From: Verrucomicrobiales bacterium
GTDB lineage: Bacteria > Verrucomicrobiota > Verrucomicrobiia > Verrucomicrobiales > V1-33
NCBI GenBank assembly: GCA_023253575.1
Contig: JALRGB010000102.1
Coordinates: forward strand, 1-12,431
Length of the DNA: 12,431 nucleotides
Direction of reading: 5' to 3'
Shown here piece after piece: positions 1 to 7,011 of this stretch (position 1 is its first letter; every line of letters starts with the position of its first letter). Position numbers and translations under genes: made by a program. A model generated the notes under the pieces. That model was given only the letters and a program-made list of their open reading frames with translations, did no database searches and was not told where the DNA came from.

Positions 1-75
1 AGTCGGCGGCGAGCCGATCTGGCAGCCCGTCATGACCGCACCAACAGTCAGAAGGACAACAAAACAAAATTTCAT
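1..75 (-). CDS. Putative lipoprotein, N-terminal fragment (runs off window)
   Basis: An ATG at 75 opens a frame that is still open at base 1, giving 25 residues. They begin MKFCFVVLLTVGAVMTGC: a lysine, a hydrophobic core of about 13 residues, then M-T-G-Cys18, an acceptable lipobox. This looks like a signal-peptidase II signal, so the mature protein would be lipid-anchored at Cys18. The ATG lies 27 bases beyond the stop of the HlyD-type adaptor gene, on the same strand, so it is probably the next gene of that operon. Outer-membrane lipoproteins of the NodT/efflux type often accompany HlyD adaptors, but too little is visible to say that this is one. No strong Shine-Dalgarno site is visible before the ATG. 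Confidence 0.55.
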   Translation of the reverse strand, partial: MKFCFVVLLTVGAVMTGCQIGSPPT

Positions 76-102
76 GGGACGAATGACATAAATCCAGCCG
101 GC

Positions 103-1287
103 CTAGTGCAGCTTGAGGACGAACCAGTCGATCTTGGTCGAGACGCGCACGAAAACTTTGCGAATGATGTGAATCATCTTGCCTTTTTCCGTGTAGATGG
201 CGCCCGCGCCGCGGGCGCCAGCCGCGAGAAAGAGTGGCCTGTCCTTGGGGTCAACAAGGAGACGGACCGCAATCCGTTGTTCGGGAGCAGCCATCGGCGC
301 CGTGTTCGGAAGATTGCCACTAATCGGCATCTGGCCCTGGGCCGTAGCCCACAAAATGGAGTCGACCTTGCACTTGATGATGCGGCCAGGGTGAGTCTTG
401 ACAAAAATCTCCGCCTCGTTGCCCGGCTCAACGTAACGCAATTCGTTTTGATGGTAAAAAGCGAGCAGCCACGGCTCGTTTTCTTCAATAAAACTCATCA
501 CCGGCGCCAGTGGCAGCTGCACGGCGCGAACCCCCGGCCGCAACGCTAAATTGGCCACCCGGCCATCCGCCGGCGCGTAATGCGTGGTACCCTCCAGATC
601 GTACTTCGCAACGCCGAGGTCCGCCTCCGATTTTGCCATCTGCGCCCTCGCGGCCGCCACCTCATCAATCTCACCAGTCTCAGTGAGCGCAGACAGTTTT
701 TGCCGCACTTCCGAAGCCGTGGCTTCCGCCGCGATGATTTCGCTTTCGAGGTTGGTCACATCCGCCTGCGCCTGCTCCAAGTCGGCGCGGCGCCCCGCCC
801 CGGCAGCAGCCAGCTGCCCGTACTGTTCCACCCGCTTTTTGGCCAGATCAGCCTTGGCGATGATGGCCGTCTTTTTGGCGATGGCATTATTCAGCTGATC
901 CTGCAGGCCACGCTGCGACGCCTCCGCGGTGACGAGAGCCACCTTGTCCATGGCCAGCTTTGCCTCCGCCGCCTTCACCGCAAGGGCGAACGGCTCAGGA
1001 TCAATTTTGAAAAGAACATCGCCCTTTTTGATCGGCCGGTTCGGCTCGATGGGCACCTCGACGACCTGCCCCGTCACCCGCGGCACGATCGGGATGACGT
1101 AATTCATCGCGCGCACGTCCGACGACGACGGGGTCACGACATTCATGAACAAGATCAGGATTGCCAGAGCGACCACCGGTATTGTCACGACAATCACCTG
1201 ACTCGTGATATTCCACGGCAGCCATTTTTTCTTGATGAAAACAAGCCAGATCAAGGCGGCATAAATGCCAAGAAGAATGAGTTCCAT
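103..1287 (-). CDS. yiaV: HlyD-family membrane fusion protein, YiaV/YibH type
   Basis: A 394-residue inner-membrane periplasmic adaptor. Two hydrophobic segments (about 1-18 and 29-50) precede the first biotinyl-lipoyl half (about 64-100, PRVTGQVVEVPI and KGDVLFKIDP). A long Ala/Glu/Lys-rich coiled coil follows (about 100-232), then the second lipoyl half (about 235-265, YAPADGRVANLALRPG) and a beta-barrel region to about 365. The C-terminal tail, with VRKV-like and WF motifs, resembles E. coli YiaV and YibH, which also have two N-terminal hydrophobic segments and similar length. Such proteins bridge inner-membrane transporters to the outer membrane; the transported substrate of this group is not established. 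The start ATG overlaps the upstream stop (TAATG), and GAGGGAGG lies about 8 bases ahead, so translation is coupled to the DUF3302 gene. That pairing matches yiaWV and yibIH in E. coli. No pump gene is visible in the window. Confidence 0.88.
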   Translation of the reverse strand: MELILLGIYAALIWLVFIKKKWLPWNITSQVIVVTIPVVALAILILFMNVVTPSSSDVRAMNYVIPIVPRVTGQVVEVPIEPNRPIKKGDVLFKIDPEPFALAVKAAEAKLAMDKVALVTAEASQRGLQDQLNNAIAKKTAIIAKADLAKKRVEQYGQLAAAGAGRRADLEQAQADVTNLESEIIAAEATASEVRQKLSALTETGEIDEVAAARAQMAKSEADLGVAKYDLEGTTHYAPADGRVANLALRPGVRAVQLPLAPVMSFIEENEPWLLAFYHQNELRYVEPGNEAEIFVKTHPGRIIKCKVDSILWATAQGQMPISGNLPNTAPMAAPEQRIAVRLLVDPKDRPLFLAAGARGAGAIYTEKGKMIHIIRKVFVRVSTKIDWFVLKLH

Positions 1288-1793
1288 TAGGCTTTGCCTC
1301 CCTCGGGGTTGAGCTTCGCCTCGAGTTCGAGCACTCGGGCGCGCAGGGCCTCCACTTCGCTCAGGCTCGTGGCCGCATCGTCATGCTGCCGCTTTTTATC
1401 GTCCTGATCCGCAAGCGATTCATCCACATCCGTTCCGTACGCCAGTTTGTGCAGTACGGGTTTGGTGTAGGCCCAGAGCCATGCAATGGGCCAAAGCAAG
1501 CCCCCGAAACAAAGTGAGAGCAGGCACAGACACTGGATCGCCCCAGTTTGCGGGTGCTGTTTCTTGTGGGCAATTTTTTCCGGCAAAATGTGAACCAGCC
1601 AGAATAGCGTAAGGCCGACCGCCGGCGCGATCAAAAGCACGGCCCAAGAAATAACGTTGGCAACGGAATCAAGCGTCTCTCCCCCCAAAACGGAGGCGTG
1701 GGCGCGACTGGGGCCCGCCAACAATCCGAAACTCACAAAAACAGCATGGGAGATGCCAGTACAGCAGCAGTTGAGCGATAGCCTGAGTTTCAT
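1287..1793 (-). CDS. yiaW: DUF3302 inner-membrane protein, YiaW/YibI type
   Basis: A 168-residue membrane protein. Residues 1-33 look like a signal peptide (hydrophobic, ending SRAHAS). Transmembrane segments follow at about 46-69 and 86-109, then a charged tail with a short coiled coil (about 144-162, VEALRARVLELEAKL). The core resembles E. coli YiaW/YibI: a short H-x-L-P motif, then an IAHKKQHPQTGAI loop, then a W-P-I-A-W-L-W-A helix, and a C-terminal heptad segment. The N-terminal signal-like region is longer than in E. coli YiaW. It is the first gene of a two-gene unit with the HlyD adaptor and shares one base with it. A promoter-like TTCACA-N17-AATAAT ends five bases before the ATG. The molecular role of DUF3302 proteins is unknown; conserved pairing suggests the adaptor is its partner. 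Confidence 0.85.
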   Translation of the reverse strand: MKLRLSLNCCCTGISHAVFVSFGLLAGPSRAHASVLGGETLDSVANVISWAVLLIAPAVGLTLFWLVHILPEKIAHKKQHPQTGAIQCLCLLSLCFGGLLWPIAWLWAYTKPVLHKLAYGTDVDESLADQDDKKRQHDDAATSLSEVEALRARVLELEAKLNPEGGKA

Positions 1794-1798
1794 AAAAA

Positions 1799-1827
1799 AT
1801 TATTTTACGTCGTCCTCTAGTTGTGAA
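1799..1827 (-). promoter_or_regulatory. Sigma70-like promoter before the yiaW-type gene (leaderless geometry)
   Basis: On the minus strand TTCACA (1827-1822, five of six matches to TTGACA) is followed after exactly 17 bases by AATAAT (1804-1799, five of six matches to TATAAT). Only five T residues separate the -10 box from the ATG at 1793. Initiation at the usual distance would begin at or next to the A of ATG, giving a leaderless mRNA. The match is read directly; activity is inference. Confidence 0.55.
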
Positions 1828-1831
1828 TGCC

Positions 1832-1987
1832 TTAACTCTCAATCACCGGCAGATCGTAATGCCGCCAAATCGCCTCCATGCCCCCGTCACACCACAAAGA
1901 AAACGTCGCCGCAAAATCGATCGAGGGCGGCAACGTCACTGTTCGAGTCAGCACTGCATCAACTAGCATGGAAAAAATCGCGAACAT
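1832..1987 (-). CDS. Hypothetical 51-residue protein
   Basis: A short frame of 51 codons starts 24 bases after the stop of the AspT-family gene at 2012 and ends just before the yiaW promoter. It is not recognised. The product begins MFAIFSMLVDAV and continues with a segment containing LPPSIDFAATFSLWCDGG, then a W-R-H-Y stretch, ending LPVIES. The composition (two Trp, one Cys, several acidic residues, a soluble-looking second half) is more protein-like than random translation. Met7 is a possible alternative start. No Shine-Dalgarno site is evident. It may be translated from the decarboxylase-antiporter transcript, or be the remnant of a larger protein. Its stop codon lies just outside the -35 box of the yiaW promoter, so the frame fills most of the otherwise empty 218-base gap. 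Confidence 0.4.
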   Translation of the reverse strand: MFAIFSMLVDAVLTRTVTLPPSIDFAATFSLWCDGGMEAIWRHYDLPVIES

Positions 1988-2011
1988 GGGATGAATCGGG
2001 CTCTAGCGGAC

Positions 2012-3694
2012 CTACGATAACATAGCGACCAGAACCGGCCCCCAAGCCGTCAGTACAATATTGCCAATGGCATAGGGTACGGTGTAGCCGAGTGCCGGAA
2101 GCTCGCTTTGCGCCTCCTCCTGAATGGCACGCAAAGCCGCCGTGATGGTCCCCGCACCGGAACAGGCACCAAGCACAATAAGCGGGTTCATTTTCAGTAC
2201 ATAACGGCCAACCAAGATCGCCAAAGTATGCGGAAGAATCGCAATAATCAGACCGACAAGCACCAGACTGATCCCGGATTTCTGCAAGCCAGCAAAAAAG
2301 CTGGGGCCCGCCGCCAGTCCCACGCAGGCCATGAAAACAGTCAGCCCGACGGTGTCGAAAACCCACATCGCAGGCTCGGGAATCCGACCGAACGTGGGAT
2401 GGATCGACCGCAGCCAGCCAAAAACCAACCCCATCATCAGCGCACCTCCGCTCGCGGTCAGCGTGAGCGGCAGACCGGCAACCACAACCGTGAGCAACCC
2501 CATGAGACCGCCAAGGAAAATACCAAGGCCCACGAAAATCATATCCGTCATCACCGTCTTGCGGTCCGCGTAACCAAGTTCCTTGGCCGCCCGCTCAACG
2601 TCGCGCTCGGCCCCGACCAGTGTCATCAGATCGCCGCGCTCCAATCGCGTCGACGACGAGAATGGTATCAACTGCCCGGCCCTAGTCAGTTTCTTCAAAA
2701 ACACGCCCCGGGCAAAAGCCTGTTTCGCAAGTTCAGACAGACTGATATGATCGAAGGCCTTGTTGGTAATAACAACATCAAGAAACTCGATCGGAAAGTC
2801 GAGCAGCTCCCGGTCGTCAACTTCCGGCCCGATTTCGGTACCGCGACCCATGAGCAATTCCGACCGGGCCAGAACAGCGATGATGTCGCCCTCGCGAAGA
2901 ATGAGCTCCGGCTCGGGCTCGATGATCCTACCATCGCGGCGGATCCGTGAAATGAAAATGCGGTTCCCTTTCGGACGCGCTTCCAGCTCCGCTAGACTCC
3001 TGTTCAACAATTCCGGCTTGGTCACTTGGTAGGCGCGAACGCCGAGACTCTGGAATGCGGACAGGGTTTCACCCCCGCCCATTTCCGGTCCCGAAAGCTG
3101 GGCTTGGAGCTTCCGAGCCTCATCTTTGAGGTTCACCCGCATCAATTTCGGTCCGATATTGGGGAGGAACCAGGTGATGAATCCCGTGCCGACCAGATAG
3201 GTGACGGCGTAGGCCACCGGAATGTTGTTGGTCAGGTTCGTTTTCTCGGTAGCCGACAGATCGAGACGGCCGATAGCATCGCTGGCAGTGCCGATGACCG
3301 TGGATTCGGTGAACGCGCCAGCGAGCAAACCGGCCGCCGTCCCGAGGTCGTAGCCAAGGAGCCGGGCCGCAAAAAACGCGGCCAGCAGGCAGGTGACACA
3401 CAGCACCAGCGTCAAAGCCACCTGTGGAAGTGCGTCTTTTTTGAGCCCCCGGAAGAATTGGGGCCCTACTTTGTAGCCGGTTGTAAAGAGAAAGAGGTCA
3501 AAAAACACATACTTGACGACCGAGGGCACCTCAATATTCAGCTGCCCGATAAGCACCCCCGCGAGCAGCGTACCCACAACCGTGCCAAGGCTGAACGATC
3601 CGATTTTAAAACGGCCAATGATAAAGCCGATGGCCAGCGTGAGGAAAATGGCCAGTTCCTGATGCTCCCTCAGGGCCTGAGTAAGATAGTCCAT
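2012..3694 (-). CDS. aspT: AspT-family amino-acid exchanger (paralogue 1)
   Basis: A 560-residue inner-membrane exchanger of the aspartate:alanine antiporter family; the symbol marks the family, not a proven substrate. Hydrophobic blocks at about 12-180 and 382-560 form the two repeated halves, each with the family's glycine-rich motifs (GTLLAGVLIGQL at 41-52, GYKVGPQF at 73-80; GGALMMGLVFGWL at 416-428). Two cytoplasmic TrkA-C-type domains lie between (about 210-285 and 295-375). The C-terminal signature reads GACSGAGTITAAL (509-521), where the neighbouring paralogue has R instead of the central G. A TTG at 3727 would add 11 residues; the ATG at 3694 is preferred because it aligns with the paralogue's start and gives the same 560-residue length. 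It lies 77 bases after the porin gene. It probably exchanges an amino acid for its decarboxylation product. Confidence 0.9.
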   Translation of the reverse strand: MDYLTQALREHQELAIFLTLAIGFIIGRFKIGSFSLGTVVGTLLAGVLIGQLNIEVPSVVKYVFFDLFLFTTGYKVGPQFFRGLKKDALPQVALTLVLCVTCLLAAFFAARLLGYDLGTAAGLLAGAFTESTVIGTASDAIGRLDLSATEKTNLTNNIPVAYAVTYLVGTGFITWFLPNIGPKLMRVNLKDEARKLQAQLSGPEMGGGETLSAFQSLGVRAYQVTKPELLNRSLAELEARPKGNRIFISRIRRDGRIIEPEPELILREGDIIAVLARSELLMGRGTEIGPEVDDRELLDFPIEFLDVVITNKAFDHISLSELAKQAFARGVFLKKLTRAGQLIPFSSSTRLERGDLMTLVGAERDVERAAKELGYADRKTVMTDMIFVGLGIFLGGLMGLLTVVVAGLPLTLTASGGALMMGLVFGWLRSIHPTFGRIPEPAMWVFDTVGLTVFMACVGLAAGPSFFAGLQKSGISLVLVGLIIAILPHTLAILVGRYVLKMNPLIVLGACSGAGTITAALRAIQEEAQSELPALGYTVPYAIGNIVLTAWGPVLVAMLS

Positions 3695-3771
3695 AGTGGA
3701 GTGGTCGTTGGATGGTGAAGGTATCAATCCCGGTCCCGGTTCGCGTCGGGAACATGCCGGTCCCGCGGCGG

Positions 3772-5238
3772 TTAAAAGGTGAGTGCGTAATTACAAATGA
3801 CCCGAAAATCCTGGAGGTCGTCGACGCTACCACCGTCCTGCTGCACGAGCGCATACCGGAAGCGGACTCCCAGCCCCTTGGCCGCGCCTTTGGTCGGAGC
3901 CCATTCCACGTTTAAATTGTACTCGTCCTTCGCGTATTGGTCGTTTCCATCCGGATCAGTGCCATGGACCCAGAGCGCATAGGCGCTCAGGCCGTCTAAC
4001 CACGGAAGTTTTGTGCCCGCCCGGAGGAGAAAGGCGGTCTCCCCCGCGCGGTTAAAGTCTTCTACCTGAACACTCGTGTAACCGGGATAGCCGCTCCACG
4101 GGTTCTGCATGTTGGCGCCATCAGTGGTGTGCGTTATCGCACCAGTCAACAACGCCGGCCCATAAGGTAGCTCCGCCTTGAAACCGACCTGTCGCGCCGA
4201 AAAATCGTCGTTCCGCAGCAGATCGTCACCCACGCTCCGCTGATGAATAAATTGCGCAGCTACCCTCGGCTTCCAATCATCATGAATAGGGAGCGCTACC
4301 TTCGCCTCGGCATAACCAATATTAATGATATCCGGACTATAATAGTCAATCGCTCCGATAGAAAAATCTCCCTTCTGATAGTTACCGCCGACCGAGTAAA
4401 CGCCGCGATCCACTCCCGCCCCCGCATCCTCAGCCATCGAAACGAAATCATCAGAATTCCGCTCCTTGATCTGATCAAAATAACCGAATCCGTATTTAAA
4501 AATTTCCTCACCCGCGTCATCAAGCTTGAGGCGACCCATCAGGGCCACGGCCTCAAAGGTATTTGGCGTCATCCGAACATCGTTGCGGTTAATGAACGGT
4601 GTGTCGTATTCCTTGCGGCCGACGTACAGATTCAGATCCTCGACAATGCGGATGTCCGCGTAAAACTCGCCTAAAGCAGAGTAACCATCCTGACCGGGTG
4701 CTAGCAACAACGCGCCATCTTTGCTGTCATCCCCGTACAAGTGCTGCGACGTATAACCTGTCACTCCGAACGACACGTGCTCAAAGAAATACCCAGTCTT
4801 TAACCCCGCCCAGCCACCGATGGCCAGCGACTCGCTCTCCGAACCGTCGTATTTGTCTCGATCAAGATACATCGTTCTCAGGTTGAATCGAAATTGCGTA
4901 TCGCGGAACGCGTCACGCCGCTTCTCCTGTCGCCACCGTCGCCGGTCAAACTCATAGGATTCATCAAGCGGCGTTTGCCCTTGCTCCACAGAATTGATAG
5001 CTTCCTCGTCAACGGCAGCGGCTGCCGGAGCGCTCTGCGCAGTTGCCCCATTTTGCAACGGAGGCGCGACAGAGGCACCTCCCTCGCGATCAGTGCTCGG
5101 CTTTTGTCGGGAAGCGGCGATCGACGCCGGTAGCGTCTGTGCACACGCCACCGGGACAGCGGCCACCACCGACATGAGCGCGACACGTATCCAGCTCTTC
5201 CTCAGCCAGTTGGCTGCAGATATGGGCTCAGTCTTCAT
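3772..5238 (-). CDS. OprD-family outer-membrane porin
   Basis: A 488-residue outer-membrane beta-barrel. A basic N-terminus and hydrophobic core (about 17-33) give a signal peptide with likely cleavage after VACA. An Ala/Pro/Ser-rich linker (about 37-90) and a charged R/E/D stretch precede the barrel, which has alternating aromatic strands from about 112. The OprD hallmark PGYTSVQVEDFNRAGE is at 385-400, followed by GLSAYALWVHG (416-426), K-GLGVRFRYA (454-463) and a terminal Tyr-x-x-x-Phe with C-terminal Phe, as required for BAM insertion. Pseudomonas OprD (OccD1) passes basic amino acids such as arginine. The gene starts 22 bases after paralogue 2 of AspT and is followed by paralogue 1, so it belongs to the same transcript. 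Substrate is unproven; a Shine-Dalgarno site is not visible and a CCCTCC-T6 tract occupies the gap. Confidence 0.85.
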   Translation of the reverse strand: MKTEPISAANWLRKSWIRVALMSVVAAVPVACAQTLPASIAASRQKPSTDREGGASVAPPLQNGATAQSAPAAAAVDEEAINSVEQGQTPLDESYEFDRRRWRQEKRRDAFRDTQFRFNLRTMYLDRDKYDGSESESLAIGGWAGLKTGYFFEHVSFGVTGYTSQHLYGDDSKDGALLLAPGQDGYSALGEFYADIRIVEDLNLYVGRKEYDTPFINRNDVRMTPNTFEAVALMGRLKLDDAGEEIFKYGFGYFDQIKERNSDDFVSMAEDAGAGVDRGVYSVGGNYQKGDFSIGAIDYYSPDIINIGYAEAKVALPIHDDWKPRVAAQFIHQRSVGDDLLRNDDFSARQVGFKAELPYGPALLTGAITHTTDGANMQNPWSGYPGYTSVQVEDFNRAGETAFLLRAGTKLPWLDGLSAYALWVHGTDPDGNDQYAKDEYNLNVEWAPTKGAAKGLGVRFRYALVQQDGGSVDDLQDFRVICNYALTF

Positions 5239-5260
5239 GGAAGTTCTTAAAAAAGGAGGG

Positions 5261-6943
5261 TTATGTCATCAGCAGTACGATAATCATGCCCCAAAGCGTC
5301 AGCAGCGTGTTGCTTACCGCGTACGGCACGGTATACCCCAGCATCGGAACGTTGCTCTTGGCGACATCGCCTACCATGGCTACCGAGGCGGTGCTGGTGC
5401 GCGCGCCGCCGCAGCACCCGAGGTTAATGGCCGGGTGAAACTTGAAAATGTATTTTCCAATCAGCGGAGCCAGCAGCATCGGAACCGAGGTAGCGACCAA
5501 CCCCCACAAGAACAGCGACACTCCAGAGTTCTTGAGGCCAGCGACAAATCCCGGACCGGATGAGATCCCGACTATCGCAATAAAAACATTCAGTCCGACC
5601 GAATTCATAAACCACTGGGTCGGCTCGGGCAGACCTCCAAACATCGGCCGCACGCCGCGCAGCCAGCCGAGAATCAACCCGCCAATGAGCACCCCTCCCG
5701 AGGTGGACAAGGTAAGCGGCACCCCTCCCACCCTGAAAGTAATCGCACCAATCATTCCAAAAATGAAAATGAAAAAACCAACCCACACCATATCCGTGGC
5801 GACCGTGGCCCGATCCACATAACCGATCGCCTTCTCAACACGCTCGACATGCCCCTTGCCACCAGCAATCTTGAGAATGTCCCCGCGCTGGATCCTCGTC
5901 TGCGCTAGAATGGGAATATCCACACTCGTCGCGCCGCGGGTGATTTTTTGAAGATAAACCCCCCGCGCAAAGTCGTCTCTGGAAAGGTCAAGCAGGGTAC
6001 GGCCATCCACCGCTTTGCTCGTGACCACCAAGTTCACAGATTCAACGGGGATATCGAGCAGCTTGCTGTCCGCCACCTCCTTGACCCGATCACTTAAATC
6101 AATCAGCGCCTCGGTACGACCAGCGACAACGCCGATGTCCCCTACCTTCAACACTGTACTGTCATCAAAATCAATGAGTTTTCCGTCTCTTTTGATGCGC
6201 TCAATGTAGAGGCGAGCCGCCTTGTGGGCGGCCTCCAACTTCCCCACTGTCTGCCCCACTCCCGGGCTATCGGCCGTGACTTCAAAGGCACGCATCTGCA
6301 ACTGATGCCAAGCGGTATTCATGCCGCCTTCGGGCGCTCCTTGCGACATTTCCGCTTCATATTTCCGGCATTCTTCTGCGATGTCGACCCCGAGAATTTT
6401 CGGCCCGAGCACCGATAGGATCAATCCAGTACCGATCGTCCCCCAGAGGTAGGAAATAGCATAGGCGACGGGCATGTGAGCCAACAGCTCTTTCGCGTTT
6501 TCAGCGCCAGAGTTATTAATCGCATCGGTGGCCAGCCCCAGCGAGGCCGAGATCGTCTGCGATCCAGCCAGCAGGCCAGCCGCCAGCCCAACGTCATAGC
6601 CAGCCAATTTGGCGGAGCCCCAAACGCAACAGAGAATGAGTACCGAAATGACCAGCGCAAAGATCGCCTGCGGGGCGCCGTCGCGAGCCACGCCGCGGAC
6701 GAACTGCGGACCAACGCTGTAGCCGACAGCAAAGAGAAACAAAGTGAAGAAAATTGCCTTCACCTGGCTCGAAATCTCGATGTCGAGCTGCCCGATCAAG
6801 ACCCCCATCAGCAAGGTTCCCGTAACCGAACCAAGCGCAAACTTGCCGATTTTGAGTTTTCCAACCAAATAACCGAGAGCCAGCGTGAGAAAAATAACCA
6901 GATCCTGTTTTGTTCGGAGGTTTGTGACAATCCAATCAATCAT
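5261..6943 (-). CDS. aspT: AspT-family amino-acid exchanger (paralogue 2)
   Basis: A 560-residue inner-membrane exchanger of the aspartate:alanine antiporter family. Two hydrophobic halves (about 14-182 and 382-560) flank two TrkA-C-type cytoplasmic domains (about 212-287 and 295-375). Family motifs include GTLLMGVLIGQL (42-53), GYSVGPQF (74-81), GSQTISASLG (127-136) in the first half, and GCCGGARTSTASV (509-521) and LGYTVPYAVSN (535-545) in the second. In Tetragenococcus, AspT works with aspartate decarboxylase and swaps aspartate for alanine electrogenically. Here the gene follows an Orn/Lys/Arg-type decarboxylase by 68 bases, so its substrate may differ. It is about half identical to paralogue 1 in the N-terminal half by eye and less so elsewhere. 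The start ATG has no clear Shine-Dalgarno site. Confidence 0.92.
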   Translation of the reverse strand: MIDWIVTNLRTKQDLVIFLTLALGYLVGKLKIGKFALGSVTGTLLMGVLIGQLDIEISSQVKAIFFTLFLFAVGYSVGPQFVRGVARDGAPQAIFALVISVLILCCVWGSAKLAGYDVGLAAGLLAGSQTISASLGLATDAINNSGAENAKELLAHMPVAYAISYLWGTIGTGLILSVLGPKILGVDIAEECRKYEAEMSQGAPEGGMNTAWHQLQMRAFEVTADSPGVGQTVGKLEAAHKAARLYIERIKRDGKLIDFDDSTVLKVGDIGVVAGRTEALIDLSDRVKEVADSKLLDIPVESVNLVVTSKAVDGRTLLDLSRDDFARGVYLQKITRGATSVDIPILAQTRIQRGDILKIAGGKGHVERVEKAIGYVDRATVATDMVWVGFFIFIFGMIGAITFRVGGVPLTLSTSGGVLIGGLILGWLRGVRPMFGGLPEPTQWFMNSVGLNVFIAIVGISSGPGFVAGLKNSGVSLFLWGLVATSVPMLLAPLIGKYIFKFHPAINLGCCGGARTSTASVAMVGDVAKSNVPMLGYTVPYAVSNTLLTLWGMIIVLLMT

Positions 6944-6975
6944 GGTTTTGTAAGCTTAAGGGGTGAATAGGGTGC

Positions 6976-6996
6976 GCGCCGCCCCCGGGGAGGCGC
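6976..6996 (-). other. GC-rich hairpin between decarboxylase and exchanger genes
   Basis: Arms GCGCC-x-CCCC and GGGG-x-GGCGC face each other with one internal mismatch and a loop of about three bases. The structure lies in the 68-base gap between the decarboxylase stop and the exchanger ATG. No T run follows on the minus strand, so it is not a typical intrinsic terminator. It could stabilise the upstream mRNA or reduce readthrough so that the decarboxylase is made in excess of the membrane proteins. The stem is seen; the role is inference. Confidence 0.4.
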
Positions 6997-7011
6997 CCAG
7001 TCAGGCAGCTG

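Noticed and set aside
3026..3718. A 230-codon plus-strand frame, and similar long plus-strand frames at 580-1290 and 2108-2950
   Set aside because: All mirror clear minus-strand genes (exchanger, HlyD adaptor) and have shadow-like composition.
3695..3727. TTG start at 3727 for the first exchanger
   Set aside because: It adds 11 unconserved residues. The ATG at 3694 aligns with the paralogue and gives the same total length.
3731..3765. Direct repeat CGGTCCCG before the first exchanger
   Set aside because: Eight bases in two copies within GC-rich DNA is close to chance; no wider repeat or symmetry supports an operator.
5133..5238. Cys32 near the N-terminus of the porin as a lipoprotein cysteine
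   Set aside because: The residues before it (Pro-Val-Ala) do not form a lipobox; signal peptidase I cleavage after ACA fits a porin better.
5251..5281. AAAAAGGAGGG followed by ATG on the plus strand, a perfect-looking ribosome site
   Set aside because: The frame ends after six codons and lies antisense to the exchanger-porin junction, so it is a chance match.
6976..6996. The GC-rich hairpin as an intrinsic terminator
   Set aside because: There is no T run on either strand, and the following genes belong functionally with the upstream decarboxylase.
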